Below are positions 1-6,282 of a stretch of 17,276 nucleotides of DNA, in pieces. The DNA is taken from contig LADV01000124.1 in assembly GCA_000961805.1 (NCBI GenBank), positions 1 to 17,276 of the forward strand, given 5' to 3'. The position numbers and the translations under genes were made by a program. This DNA is from Peptococcaceae bacterium BRH_c23 (GTDB taxonomy: Bacteria; Bacillota_B; Desulfitobacteriia; Desulfitobacteriales; Desulfitobacteriaceae). The notes beneath the pieces were generated by a model, which saw only the letters and a list, made by a program, of their open reading frames with translations, was not told the DNA's origin and did no database searches. Position 1 is the first letter of the stretch. Every line of letters starts with the position of its first letter.

Positions 1-374
1 ATAAAGGACTCCCGTTCCTCCTCGGGAATTCCCAGGAGGATAATCGCCTGGGTGTAGCTCAAATTCGTAATCGATTCCGAATTTGAACTGTCCTGGTGGC
101 CGACGGTGAGTTTGGCCCCATACTCTTCAAAGAGGCGCATGAGTTTATTGGCCGTGCTTTGGGAGTAACTCACCGAGTTCTCCAGCCACTTTCCCCATTC
201 TCCATGATTGACCATGGATTTGGCCTCCGTCAGGCGCCGTCCGATCTCGACGGAGCTGTAAAGGAGCATTCTGCCGGTCTGATCTTTAATACTGTTAATT
301 TCGGCCGCGATAATCTGCGGCGTCCGCTCGCTTATTGCCTTCGCCATGATTTTCGAGCTCCTCTGCTTATTCAT
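1..374 (-). CDS. DUF3102 family protein, C-terminus beyond window
   Basis: Reading the minus strand from the ATG at 374 gives an uninterrupted frame of about 124 codons to the left edge. It contains the helical segment NHGEWGKWLENSVSYSQSTA and then SYTQAIILLGIPEEERES, which I recognise as the DUF3102 family of small helical proteins found in Firmicutes, often near phage or plasmid genes. No enzymatic function is known to me and no catalytic motif is visible. An in-frame upstream ATG at 401 would add nine residues. Neither start has a strong ribosome site, so the start is uncertain. The 24-bp near-palindrome at 61-84 lies inside the coding sequence. The plus-strand reading of the same DNA has no family resemblance and is a shadow. 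Confidence 0.75.
   Translation of the reverse strand, partial: MNKQRSSKIMAKAISERTPQIIAAEINSIKDQTGRMLLYSSVEIGRRLTEAKSMVNHGEWGKWLENSVSYSQSTANKLMRLFEEYGAKLTVGHQDSSNSESITNLSYTQAIILLGIPEEERESF
61..84. repeat. 24-bp near-palindrome, copy 1
   Basis: Half sites AAATTCGTAATC and GATTCCGAATTT form a 24-bp inverted repeat with one mismatch, at position 68. A perfect version lies at 1232-1255. This copy is inside the DUF3102 gene, where it encodes part of NSESITNL on the minus strand. Confidence 0.7.
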
Positions 375-460
375 AAGCTTTTCCGGAGGAAAAGCTCCCA
401 TAAGACAAGACAGATTTGAACAACCTTACTCATAGCCTATGTGTTCAAGCCCTCACTTGT

Positions 461-523
461 GACAAAAATAAGGACAAGACTGTAAAGAGCCTAGGCACTT
501 TGCAGTCTTGCCTTTATTTTGTC
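461..523. repeat. 63-nt near-perfect hairpin between divergent genes
   Basis: The left arm (461-482, starting GACAAAAATAAGGACAAG) pairs almost perfectly with the right arm (503-523, CAGTCTTG...TTTTGTC). The interior continues as AAAG-A-GCCTAGGC-A-CTTT (484-501), so practically the whole element folds on itself around CCTAGG. A second small perfect hairpin, ACCCTT-AGAC-AAGGGT, follows at 530-545. The element lies between the divergent DUF3102 and DUF1659 genes. It could be a miniature mobile element, a strong cruciform or operator, or a processing site. It lacks the U-tract expected of a simple terminator. Confidence 0.6.
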
Positions 524-628
524 ATAAATACCCTTAGACAAGGGTAACCCCAGCCGGACAAGGTGCATAAGATAAAAAGACAGGCCAAGGCCTGGCCAGT
601 CAAAATCCAGAATAAGGGAGGTTTATCA

Positions 629-853
629 ATGGCTATTATTTCGTCAGGGGTGGAAACCGAGATGGTTGTCCGTTATCAGACCGGTACGACCGCCGAGGGT
701 TCCCCGGTGTTCCGGCAAAAAACCTTTTCCGGGCTGAAGATGGACGTGTCCGATGAGGATCTTTATGAAGCAGCAACCACATTATTTGCTTTGTTGGAAT
801 ACCCGTTGGTATCTGTAACCCGGAATAACCGCTTTGACCTGGCTGTGGAATAG
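629..853 (+). CDS. DUF1659 family small protein
   Basis: A 74-residue protein starting MAIISSGVETEMVVRYQTG, with NPxF-free, strand-rich sequence and the C-terminal VSVTRNNRFDLAVE. I recognise this as the DUF1659 family, which in Firmicutes is usually paired with a DUF2922 gene as here. The function is unknown. The ATG at 629 was chosen because a strong ribosome site, GGGAGGT (616-622), sits at proper distance. The longer frame from 563 has no comparable site. The DUF2922 gene begins 41 bp downstream, so the two probably form a short operon. Confidence 0.8.
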   Translation: MAIISSGVETEMVVRYQTGTTAEGSPVFRQKTFSGLKMDVSDEDLYEAATTLFALLEYPLVSVTRNNRFDLAVE

Positions 854-894
854 ATCTTTGTTCAATCGATCATAAAGGAGAGGGGGGATTGGGG

Positions 895-1134
895 ATGGCA
901 AATACGCAGCAGAAAACCCTTCGGCTAACCTTTGCCACAACGCTGGGCAGCACATTTACGCTTACCCTGCCGGCACCAAGGGCAGACCTGACCGCCGCGG
1001 AAGCTGAAGCCGCTATGGAACTGATTATTGCCAAAAATATGTTTCTCACCACCGACGGTGAATTAGTCGGCAAAAGAGATATAAAAATCACGAATTCAAC
1101 AACAACCGATTTGTATGATCCACCACAGTATTAA
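895..1134 (+). CDS. DUF2922 family small protein
   Basis: A 79-residue protein beginning MANTQQKTLRLTFATTLGST, followed by a strand-rich segment and DIKITNSTTTDLYDPPQY. The pattern KTLRLTF, then FTLTLPAPRADLTAAEAEAAM, is typical of the DUF2922 family, the usual partner of DUF1659. No enzymatic role is known. An in-frame TTG at 889 has AAGGAG (875-880) at 8 nt and is a real alternative. I preferred ATG 895, which matches the usual family N-terminus and has a G-rich tract (882-887) in front. The pair probably shares one transcript with the upstream DUF1659 gene. Confidence 0.8.
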   Translation: MANTQQKTLRLTFATTLGSTFTLTLPAPRADLTAAEAEAAMELIIAKNMFLTTDGELVGKRDIKITNSTTTDLYDPPQY

Positions 1135-1183
1135 AGCCCGCCAGAGGGGAAAAATGCACGGCCTGCCCATGGCAGTCGGTTTT

Positions 1184-1199
1184 GCGGCCCAAGGGCCGC
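1184..1199 (+). terminator. GC-rich hairpin after the DUF2922 gene
   Basis: GCGGCCC-AA-GGGCCGC is a perfect 7-bp stem 50 bp after the DUF2922 stop. Only a weak T-containing tail (TCTTATGG) follows, so termination is likely but not certain. The rest of 1135-1386 has no convincing gene. A 41-codon frame from 1154 has no family resemblance. Confidence 0.4.
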
Positions 1200-1231
1200 T
1201 CTTATGGATAAAAACCCGGTCATGGTATTTC

Positions 1232-1255
1232 AAATTCGGAATCGATTCCGAATTT
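1232..1255. repeat. 24-bp perfect palindrome, copy 2
   Basis: Half sites AAATTCGGAATC and GATTCCGAATTT are exact reverse complements of each other, centred at 1243/1244. The copy at 61-84 differs by one base. Similarity to the DUF3102 strand extends a few bases outside the palindrome (TTC before it, AG after it), with two differences over 30 nt. It is intergenic, between the DUF2922 gene and a broken small gene. Confidence 0.75.
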
Positions 1256-1401
1256 AAGTCAATCCATTCTCTGTAAGATCTTTCAATAACTCATAAACCA
1301 AGGTAAAACCATCAAAAGCTTAGGCAAAAACCCGCACCATTCTGCGCCAACAATTTCCATAAAAATACACTAATATATACGATAGATTGGGAGGTATTCT
1401 G

Positions 1402-1696
1402 ATGGCCGTTTTCGATACAGGACCAATTGAAACCAGGGCTGCACCTCGTACAACCCAGCTAACCATTCGATTGTTCAATACCGGTAAATTGCCTCACTTG
1501 TTGGCGTTGAAGCATATAGTATCAATCCAGCTGGAGATGGATTCGCCAGTGAAATGCTCTTTGCGGTCAATCTGGTTTCCCTTAATCCATTTGGCAATCT
1601 GGGTTTAGTTTTACCGTAGATAACATTATTCCGAATCAGGATGTCTTTGGAGTTAGGGTTCTTACAAGCGGACTTGGTGCAAATAACTTTTCCTGA
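1402..1696 (+). pseudogene. small strand-rich protein gene with two frameshifts
   Basis: An ATG at 1402 follows a good ribosome site GGGAGG (1389-1394) and opens MAVFDTGPIETRAAPRTTQL, a recognisable start of a small Firmicute hypothetical family. The reading then continues in a second frame from about 1488 (IASLVGVEAYSINPAGDG...VNLVSLNPFGNL). It ends in the third frame from about 1601 (GFSFTVDNIIPNQDVFGVRV...GANNFS, stop 1694-1696). Both steps are -1 shifts, consistent with two single-base deletions. The rebuilt product would be about 98 residues of beta-rich sequence. The function is unknown. The gene lies next to the truncated jetA, in a decaying stretch. Confidence 0.65.
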
Positions 1697-1751
1697 ATTT
1701 TAGCACCCTTTAGCAAGCCCCACATAGGGACATGTCAGGGATGATTCCCCC

Positions 1752-2576
1752 CTAAGATGAGGACATTAAAAATTTCCAGAATGCAGCGAAACTCTTTCCT
1801 TGCTCCGATTGGGCAATCCCGTCCTGTTTTGCAAAGATTGATTCCAATAATTCTCCTTTTCCCCGTTCCCAGGTGGCAATCCGTTCCCGCATCCCCCGGT
1901 CCAGTTCCCGAAAATTCTGTTCTACTGCCCGGAAGTCGGCCAGAATCTCTCGGGCAGTTGTCATCGCCTGCCAAAAACGCTCCTTGATTTGCGTTTCATC
2001 CAGCAGCTCCACCTGTCCCTTCTGCACCCGGATGATCTCCTGTTCAATTTCGGCTTTACGTCGTTGGAGCTCGGCCAAGCGCAACTTTGGATCGCTTTCA
2101 GAACGCTCCACAATCTGGTGCAGAAGTTCAAATACAGTGATCAGGCGTGATTCTGTACCGATAAAAACTTGTTGCCTTAAACTCAGAAGCCACTCAATGG
2201 CTTTCTGGGCCAGGGAGGTTACATCAAAATAAGGCTCGTCCTGTCCCGGGGGATAGAATTTCCGCAGCCAACCATGTTCATCATTGGCCCAGTCATCCAG
2301 ATATTCCCGTCCTGAACGCGGAAAGAGAGAGTCATCGCGCCCCTGATTGAGCAGCTCAATAAAGCCCTCCAAGCGGCTGATCAATTCTTGCTCGGCAATC
2401 TGCCGCTTGTTTTCCGCAATAAATTCTCTATAGAGAAAAGACGCCACAAAAGGAGCTTGAGATGAGGTTAACAAACGCCACGCCGGATTTTTCTTGCGCA
2501 GTAACTCCAGAAACTCGAAAGACATATGTTCCGAAAACTCAGTTTTTTGCTGTGCCATCGAACGACTTTCCTCCAT
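1752..2576 (-). CDS. jetA: truncated Wadjet protein JetA (DUF3375), N-terminal half
   Basis: A 274-residue protein matching the N-terminal half of the DUF3375 family, the JetA (kleisin/MukF-like) subunit of Wadjet anti-plasmid systems. Visible family features are NPAWRLLTSSQAPFVASFLY (30-49), YLDDWANDEHGWLRKFYP (92-109), the GTESRLITVFELL helix, a long coiled coil with LRLAELQRRKAEIEQEI, and ERIATWERGKGELLESIF. The protein stops at FLMSSS, where family members continue for roughly another 200 residues. No jetB, jetC or jetD lies in the window. I infer a deletion removed the 3' half and the rest of the operon, so the protein is unlikely to work alone. The start at 2576 has AAGGAA just upstream. 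A second ATG six codons in also has an acceptable site. Confidence 0.8.
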   Translation of the reverse strand: MEESRSMAQQKTEFSEHMSFEFLELLRKKNPAWRLLTSSQAPFVASFLYREFIAENKRQIAEQELISRLEGFIELLNQGRDDSLFPRSGREYLDDWANDEHGWLRKFYPPGQDEPYFDVTSLAQKAIEWLLSLRQQVFIGTESRLITVFELLHQIVERSESDPKLRLAELQRRKAEIEQEIIRVQKGQVELLDETQIKERFWQAMTTAREILADFRAVEQNFRELDRGMRERIATWERGKGELLESIFAKQDGIAQSEQGKSFAAFWKFLMSSS

Positions 2577-2764
2577 TTGATTTCCTTCTCTGTTAAAATA
2601 TAGATTTCGACAGCTTACACCTATTTCCTTTAAAGGGTCAACAATTTTAGACTAGTGAAGAGCATCGTTAAAGCAGAAAATATTCGCCATCTTCGATAGT
2701 GTTCTCCTGATTTATCTCACTTCCTGCTTGGAGGAAGTGGGTGGGGAGTAGGGGGCGCAAAGAA

Positions 2765-2793
2765 TTGAGCAAAGTGATATTGCATGCTATAAT
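2765..2793 (+). promoter_or_regulatory. sigma-A promoter of the MNT gene
   Basis: TTGAGC (2765-2770), a 17-nt spacer, and a perfect TATAAT (2788-2793) with the extended TG at 2785-2786. It lies 35 bp upstream of the nucleotidyltransferase start. A perfect 8-bp hairpin, CACTTCCT/AGGAAGTG (2718-2739), lies just upstream and may be an operator or an old terminator. Confidence 0.75.
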
Positions 2794-2828
2794 TCAGATA
2801 AATTCAACTCTGAGTCGGGAGTGATTCT

Positions 2829-3194
2829 ATGGCATCCCTAACTAAAACAGAACAAACTGCCTTAGACAGAACAATTCAACATATATGCGATGTTTGCAGG
2901 GATAACTTAATTTCTGTGATTCTGTACGGCTCTAAAGCCCGAGGTGATTCTTTGCCTGAATCCGATATTGATATTATGATTCTTGTCCGCAATCGCGATA
3001 AAGTAGACAGAGATAAACTTTATGATTTTCTTTTACTTGACGATGTGGGTTATGACATAAATATTTCGCTCAATATTTATGAAGGGGAATACTTTAATCA
3101 GTTGTCAACAATGCACGTACCTTTTGTTAAAAATGTTCTTAAAGAAGGTGAATTGCAAGGTATGGGAGAGGGGGATTTTTGCTGGGCTATGTAA
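2829..3194 (+). CDS. MNT-type minimal nucleotidyltransferase (orphan antitoxin-like)
   Basis: A 121-residue protein with the minimal nucleotidyltransferase fold: GSKARGDSLPESDIDI (34-49), with G34-S35, R38 and metal-binding D46 and D48, and a third acidic position near D76 in YDINIS. In HEPN/MNT toxin-antitoxin modules the MNT protein AMPylates and silences a HEPN ribonuclease. ATG 2829 follows GGGAG at 7 nt and has its own strong promoter. No HEPN gene follows: the next 300 bp hold only decayed frames. The C-terminus ends abruptly as GDFCWAM, so it may have been altered at the junction. It could be a solitary nucleotidyltransferase or a leftover antitoxin. Confidence 0.75.
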   Translation: MASLTKTEQTALDRTIQHICDVCRDNLISVILYGSKARGDSLPESDIDIMILVRNRDKVDRDKLYDFLLLDDVGYDINISLNIYEGEYFNQLSTMHVPFVKNVLKEGELQGMGEGDFCWAM

Positions 3195-3487
3195 ATCACC
3201 CAGCGCCTGCTGCTTCATTGGTAAAGAAAGCCTTGTTGCTTAACCTCATAGAAGCAGCCGAACAGCCGATATTTTATACCGAAGGCGTCCAAGCCTTACT
3301 GTAACCTTACTTTCCTGAAGATACAAAAAGATACCGCGTTAACCCGTTTGAGCCCTGGCAGCAGGCTCGATTTAAAAGCGCCCTTATTATTTGCAGATAT
3401 ATCCAATTCATCCCCCATTGGTTGGTTATCAAGCTTTTTCAAATAAGCAATGATCTCTCTAACCTAATCTTCACTAGCGCCTTGTAA
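3152..3487 (+). pseudogene. unrecognised reading frame interrupted by one stop
   Basis: In the frame starting at 3152 (overlapping the end of the MNT gene), codons read protein-like through NHPAPAASLVKKALLLNLIE and GVQALL. They meet TAA at 3302-3304 and continue in the same frame as PYFPEDTKRYRVNPFEPWQQ and on to TAA 3485-3487. There is no ribosome site or good start codon. I do not recognise a family. I infer an internal fragment of a dead gene. This stretch otherwise holds nothing I can identify. Confidence 0.35.
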
Positions 3488-3509
3488 ACTCTAAATCTAT
3501 ATCAAAATT

Positions 3510-3647
3510 TCACTTTAACCTTTGGGATGCTTTACTCAAAAGACCCATAACAGGAAATATCACGAATAGTATCCATATTATCATACTGGAGCGATTAGGC
3601 TTCCCAATTAGAATCAACGCTATTATTCCTGGAATCAATGAAGCCAT
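3510..3647 (-). CDS. possible small membrane peptide or fragment
   Basis: A 45-codon frame starting MASLIPGIIALILIGK and ending ASQRLK, with two hydrophobic stretches (IPGIIALILI and IIWILFVIFPVMGLL) separated by a charged turn. That would suit two short membrane helices. There is no good ribosome site and the frame is open upstream for only a dozen codons. It may be the remains of a longer membrane protein gene. It lies just beyond the leader-distal end of the CRISPR array. Confidence 0.25.
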   Translation of the reverse strand: MASLIPGIIALILIGKPNRSSMIIWILFVIFPVMGLLSKASQRLK

Positions 3648-3693
3648 TATTAAAATCGTAATCCTAAACTCAACACAATTTTCTTAACAATAA

Positions 3694-4780
3694 GTAATGT
3701 TCCACGCTCCATGTAGGGAGCGACACCAGGAAACGGAGAGATAAAAGCATTAAACCGATTTCAATCCACGCTCCCATGTAGGGAGCGACACGGGGTAAAT
3801 GGACCATTCACTAGCACACTGACTGATTTCAATCCACGCTCCCATGTAGGGAGCGACCGAACCTGGTGAAATAATCGAGTACAAAAATGGATTTCAATCC
3901 ACGCTCCCATGTAGGGAGCGACAATGGCGCGATAAGGATGAATACGATAAAGCGGTAATTTCAATCCACGCTCCCATGTAGGGAGCGACTTGCGATAATG
4001 ACGGTAACATCTATGCTATAGCAATTTCAATCCACGCTCCCATGTAGGGAGCGACGGTGGAAAGATTGAGTTTGATATAGATTTAGAGGATTTCAATCCA
4101 CGCTCCCATGTAGGGAGCGACCTACTAGCCTTACTGTAAATATCGCAGATCTACTATTTCAATCCACGCTCCCATGTAGGGAGCGACTAAAGATAGATAT
4201 ACTCTTACTGTTTCACGAAATTTCAATCCACGCTCCCATGTAGGGAGCGACCCAGTAAAACCTGTACTATAGGCGAATTGTTGAAGATTTCAATCCACGC
4301 TCCCATGTAGGGAGCGACCAACATTCGACTTTACAACAATATCATCACACCAAATTTCAATCCACGCTCCCATGTAGGGAGCGACAACTTCTGCTGGGTC
4401 TTCTATTCCGTCTTGACTATTTCAATCCACGCTCCCATGTAGGGAGCGACAGAGTCTATTTTGCGCTTTTTTTCATTATCGGAAAATTTCAATCCACGCT
4501 CCCATGTAGGGAGCGACGTGAGGTAATCATGTTTATTAAGATGCTTTGAAATTTCAATCCACGCTCCCATGTAGGGAGCGACCGCTTTTCAAATATGACC
4601 GTTATTGAATCCTTCGATTTCAATCCACGCTCCCATGTAGGGAGCGACACGGATACCTAGCAGCAAAAGAACTAATTGGGAATTTCAATCCACGCTCCCA
4701 TGTAGGGAGCGACGCCGTTGTAAGTAAATAAGCATCGCATTATTAGCTATTTCAATCCACGCTCCCATGTAGGGAGCGAC
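3694..4780 (-). CRISPR. type I-C CRISPR array, 17 repeats and 16 spacers
   Basis: Sixteen apparently identical 32-bp repeats (plus strand: ATTTCAATCCACG, CTCCCATGTAGGGAG, CGAC) run from 3758-3789 to 4749-4780. One degenerate repeat at 3694-3724 has lost one C and has a changed 5' part. Spacers measure 32-36 nt. In the minus reading the repeat starts GTCGCTCCC, forms a CGCTCCC/GGGAGCG stem and ends GTGGATTGAAAT, the usual I-C form. Transcription is therefore inferred on the minus strand, as for cas genes. The degenerate repeat is then at the old, leader-distal end, as expected. The newest spacer is 4714-4748. Spacer 4056-4089 shares 18 exact bases with flanking DNA at 3489-3506. Confidence 0.97.
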
Positions 4781-4948
4781 AGCAAAAAACAGGAAAAACT
4801 ATCTCCTAAAGAACAATTCTCACCCATCTTCTTCCATATTACACTAAAACCAACAGCCCTGTCCTCACATTTCTATATATTTCAACAAATTTCCTTACAT
4901 CTCGCGGTGCGAACCTCCCGGGGATTTTATGTGTACTATAGGTTCGCA
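4781..4948 (-). promoter_or_regulatory. CRISPR leader of the main array
   Basis: A 168-bp AT-rich stretch between the cas2 stop and the first (newest) repeat. The plus strand beside the repeat reads AGCAAAAAACAGG. A second leader at 14104-14273 shares this AGCAAAAA junction, the block around TTTCAACAAATTTCC, and the CGCGGTGCGAA hairpin. These shared blocks are presumably what Cas1-Cas2 integration and array transcription use. I could not place a convincing promoter by eye. Confidence 0.8.
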
Positions 4949-4949
4949 C
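4907..4949 (-). promoter_or_regulatory. 10-bp hairpin at cas2 stop codon and leader start
   Basis: GTGCGAACCT (4907-4916) and AGGTTCGCAC (4940-4949) are perfect inverted repeats around a 23-nt loop. The stem begins with the last base of the cas2 stop codon. There is no U-tract. The relic leader has the same hairpin with a compensated base-pair change. It may mark the 3' end of cas mRNA, be a protein site, or separate cas transcription from the array. Confidence 0.7.
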
Positions 4950-5239
4950 TAAATAATCAGCGTATCCTCAACATCAAAAGAAGCCTTGGCACCGATGTGC
5001 TCAACCTTATTCTTGTAATTATTCCCCAACAAATAAAACCTCAAGCTATCCTTCTCCACATCAATAATCTTCTCCAGCTTATGTTGGACTTCACGGAATT
5101 TCGCCGCATCCAGCACACATTCAAAAACCGAATTCTGAACTCTCTGCCCATAGTTCACACATTGCTTGGCTACCTGACGCAAGCGCTTTCTCCCCGCTGC
5201 CGTTTGCGTATTTACATCATAGGTAATCAACACTAAAAT
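4949..5239 (-). CDS. cas2: CRISPR-associated Cas2
   Basis: A small ferredoxin-like nuclease-fold protein that forms the Cas1-Cas2 integrase inserting spacers at the leader. With the start chosen here it is 96 residues: LVLITYDVNTQTAAGRKRL with the conserved Asp of strand 1, then QCVNYGQRVQNSVFECVLD, SLRFYLLGNNYKNKVEHIG and the end DVEDTLII, all typical of I-C Cas2. The start is unusual. The family normally begins MLVLITYDV, and here that first codon is ATT (5239-5237), preceded by TAGGTG at 8 nt. Alternatives are GTG at 5260 (overlapping cas1 by 10 bp, no ribosome site) or GTG at 5233. It is last in the cas operon, followed directly by the leader hairpin. Confidence 0.93.
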   Translation of the reverse strand: MLVLITYDVNTQTAAGRKRLRQVAKQCVNYGQRVQNSVFECVLDAAKFREVQHKLEKIIDVEKDSLRFYLLGNNYKNKVEHIGAKASFDVEDTLII

Positions 5240-5250
5240 AATATATTCAC

Positions 5251-6282
5251 CTACTTCCACATAAAGGCCGGATATCCGTCCAGATCCCCCCGGATAAACC
5301 GAGCCAACAACATGGCCTGAGCATAGGGCACAAGTCCCCACTCCATTTTTTCCTGCAGAAAGGGATGCTTTATCTCCTCCTGTTTCCTGCTTTGCCACGC
5401 CTTGAGAATAATTCTTCTTGTATCGTCATCCATTATGACCGCTCCATTTTCCATCCTGGTAAATCCATTGGGACCGGCTTCCCGCCTGTTGATTAGAGAA
5501 AGGACAAAACGATCCGCATAAATAGCCCGCAGCTCTTCCATTAAATCCAGAGCCAGTGAGATTCTTCCCGGTCTATCCCGGTGCAAAAATCCCACATAAG
5601 GGTCCAAGCCAACGGTTTCCAAGGCTGCCGCGGCGTCATGGGCCAAAAGGGTATAGACAAAAGAGAGCAGGGCGTTGACATTGTCCAAAGGAGGCCGTTT
5701 ATTCCGGGCCTTAAAATAAAAGTCCTCCTTCTGCTGGAGAATCAAATCATCCAGTACTCTGAAATATTGGGCTGCCGCTTCCCCCTCCACGCCCCGCAGC
5801 TGCTCCAAATCCTTGCTGCTCTCAACCAGTTTCAGAGCATTGGCCAGGGTTTGGCAGACTCCTTTTAGTTTCTCTACATCCAGTCTGGCCCCATGATCCC
5901 GGGTGGCCCGCTCCACCACCCAGCGGGAATTATATATTTTCCCCCAAATGAAGCTCTTGGCAATTCTGTGGCTTTTCGCTCCATCGTCGGAAAGTCTGTA
6001 CTGGGCTTTTCTTAAGGTGACATTCCCTCTGACTTCCCCCACTACCCTGCCCAGGAATTTCCCGCTGGATTTCATAAAGCTCAAGGCAATATTGCGTTTA
6101 GCACAGGCCCCCATCAAAGCCGGGCTGGCCCCTGTATAGCCAAAAGCAATAATGCCCTCCAGATTATGCAGAGGAACTCTCAAGGCCTCCACATCATCCT
6201 TCAAAATCACAATATTTTCTCCATCAAGGGATAGATAAGTATTGGGGGAAGTCACATAGAGGGTATTCAATAGTTTTCTCAT
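5251..6282 (-). CDS. cas1: CRISPR-associated endonuclease/integrase Cas1
   Basis: A 343-residue Cas1, the metal-dependent integrase that with Cas2 inserts new spacers. The N-terminal beta domain begins MRKLLNTLYVTSPNTYLSLD. The helical domain carries the metal ligands: E166 in RGVEGEAAAQYF, H234 in VGFLHRDRPGR, and the acidic cluster DLMEELR (D246-E250). Length and order match intact I-C Cas1. Its ATG overlaps the cas4 stop by 4 bp (ATGA), so the two are probably translationally coupled. Its stop lies just before the cas2 start. Nothing suggests damage. Confidence 0.97.
   Translation of the reverse strand: MRKLLNTLYVTSPNTYLSLDGENIVILKDDVEALRVPLHNLEGIIAFGYTGASPALMGACAKRNIALSFMKSSGKFLGRVVGEVRGNVTLRKAQYRLSDDGAKSHRIAKSFIWGKIYNSRWVVERATRDHGARLDVEKLKGVCQTLANALKLVESSKDLEQLRGVEGEAAAQYFRVLDDLILQQKEDFYFKARNKRPPLDNVNALLSFVYTLLAHDAAAALETVGLDPYVGFLHRDRPGRISLALDLMEELRAIYADRFVLSLINRREAGPNGFTRMENGAVIMDDDTRRIILKAWQSRKQEEIKHPFLQEKMEWGLVPYAQAMLLARFIRGDLDGYPAFMWK

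Noticed and set aside
96..419. Plus-strand 107-codon reading frame
   Set aside because: It is the shadow of the DUF3102 gene on the minus strand, which has clear family sequence.
3296..3466. Minus-strand frame with VREIIAYLKKLDNQPMGDEL
   Set aside because: It has a stop directly upstream, no start, and lies opposite the longer protein-like plus frame. Not both can be coding.
1..3690. Possible jetB, jetC, jetD or HEPN remnants
   Set aside because: I looked in all frames around the jetA fragment and the MNT gene and saw no recognisable motif.
4252..4286. Spacer with 11 bases (TGTACTATAGG) shared with the leader hairpin loop
   Set aside because: The match is short and AT-rich, without PAM, and easily due to chance.
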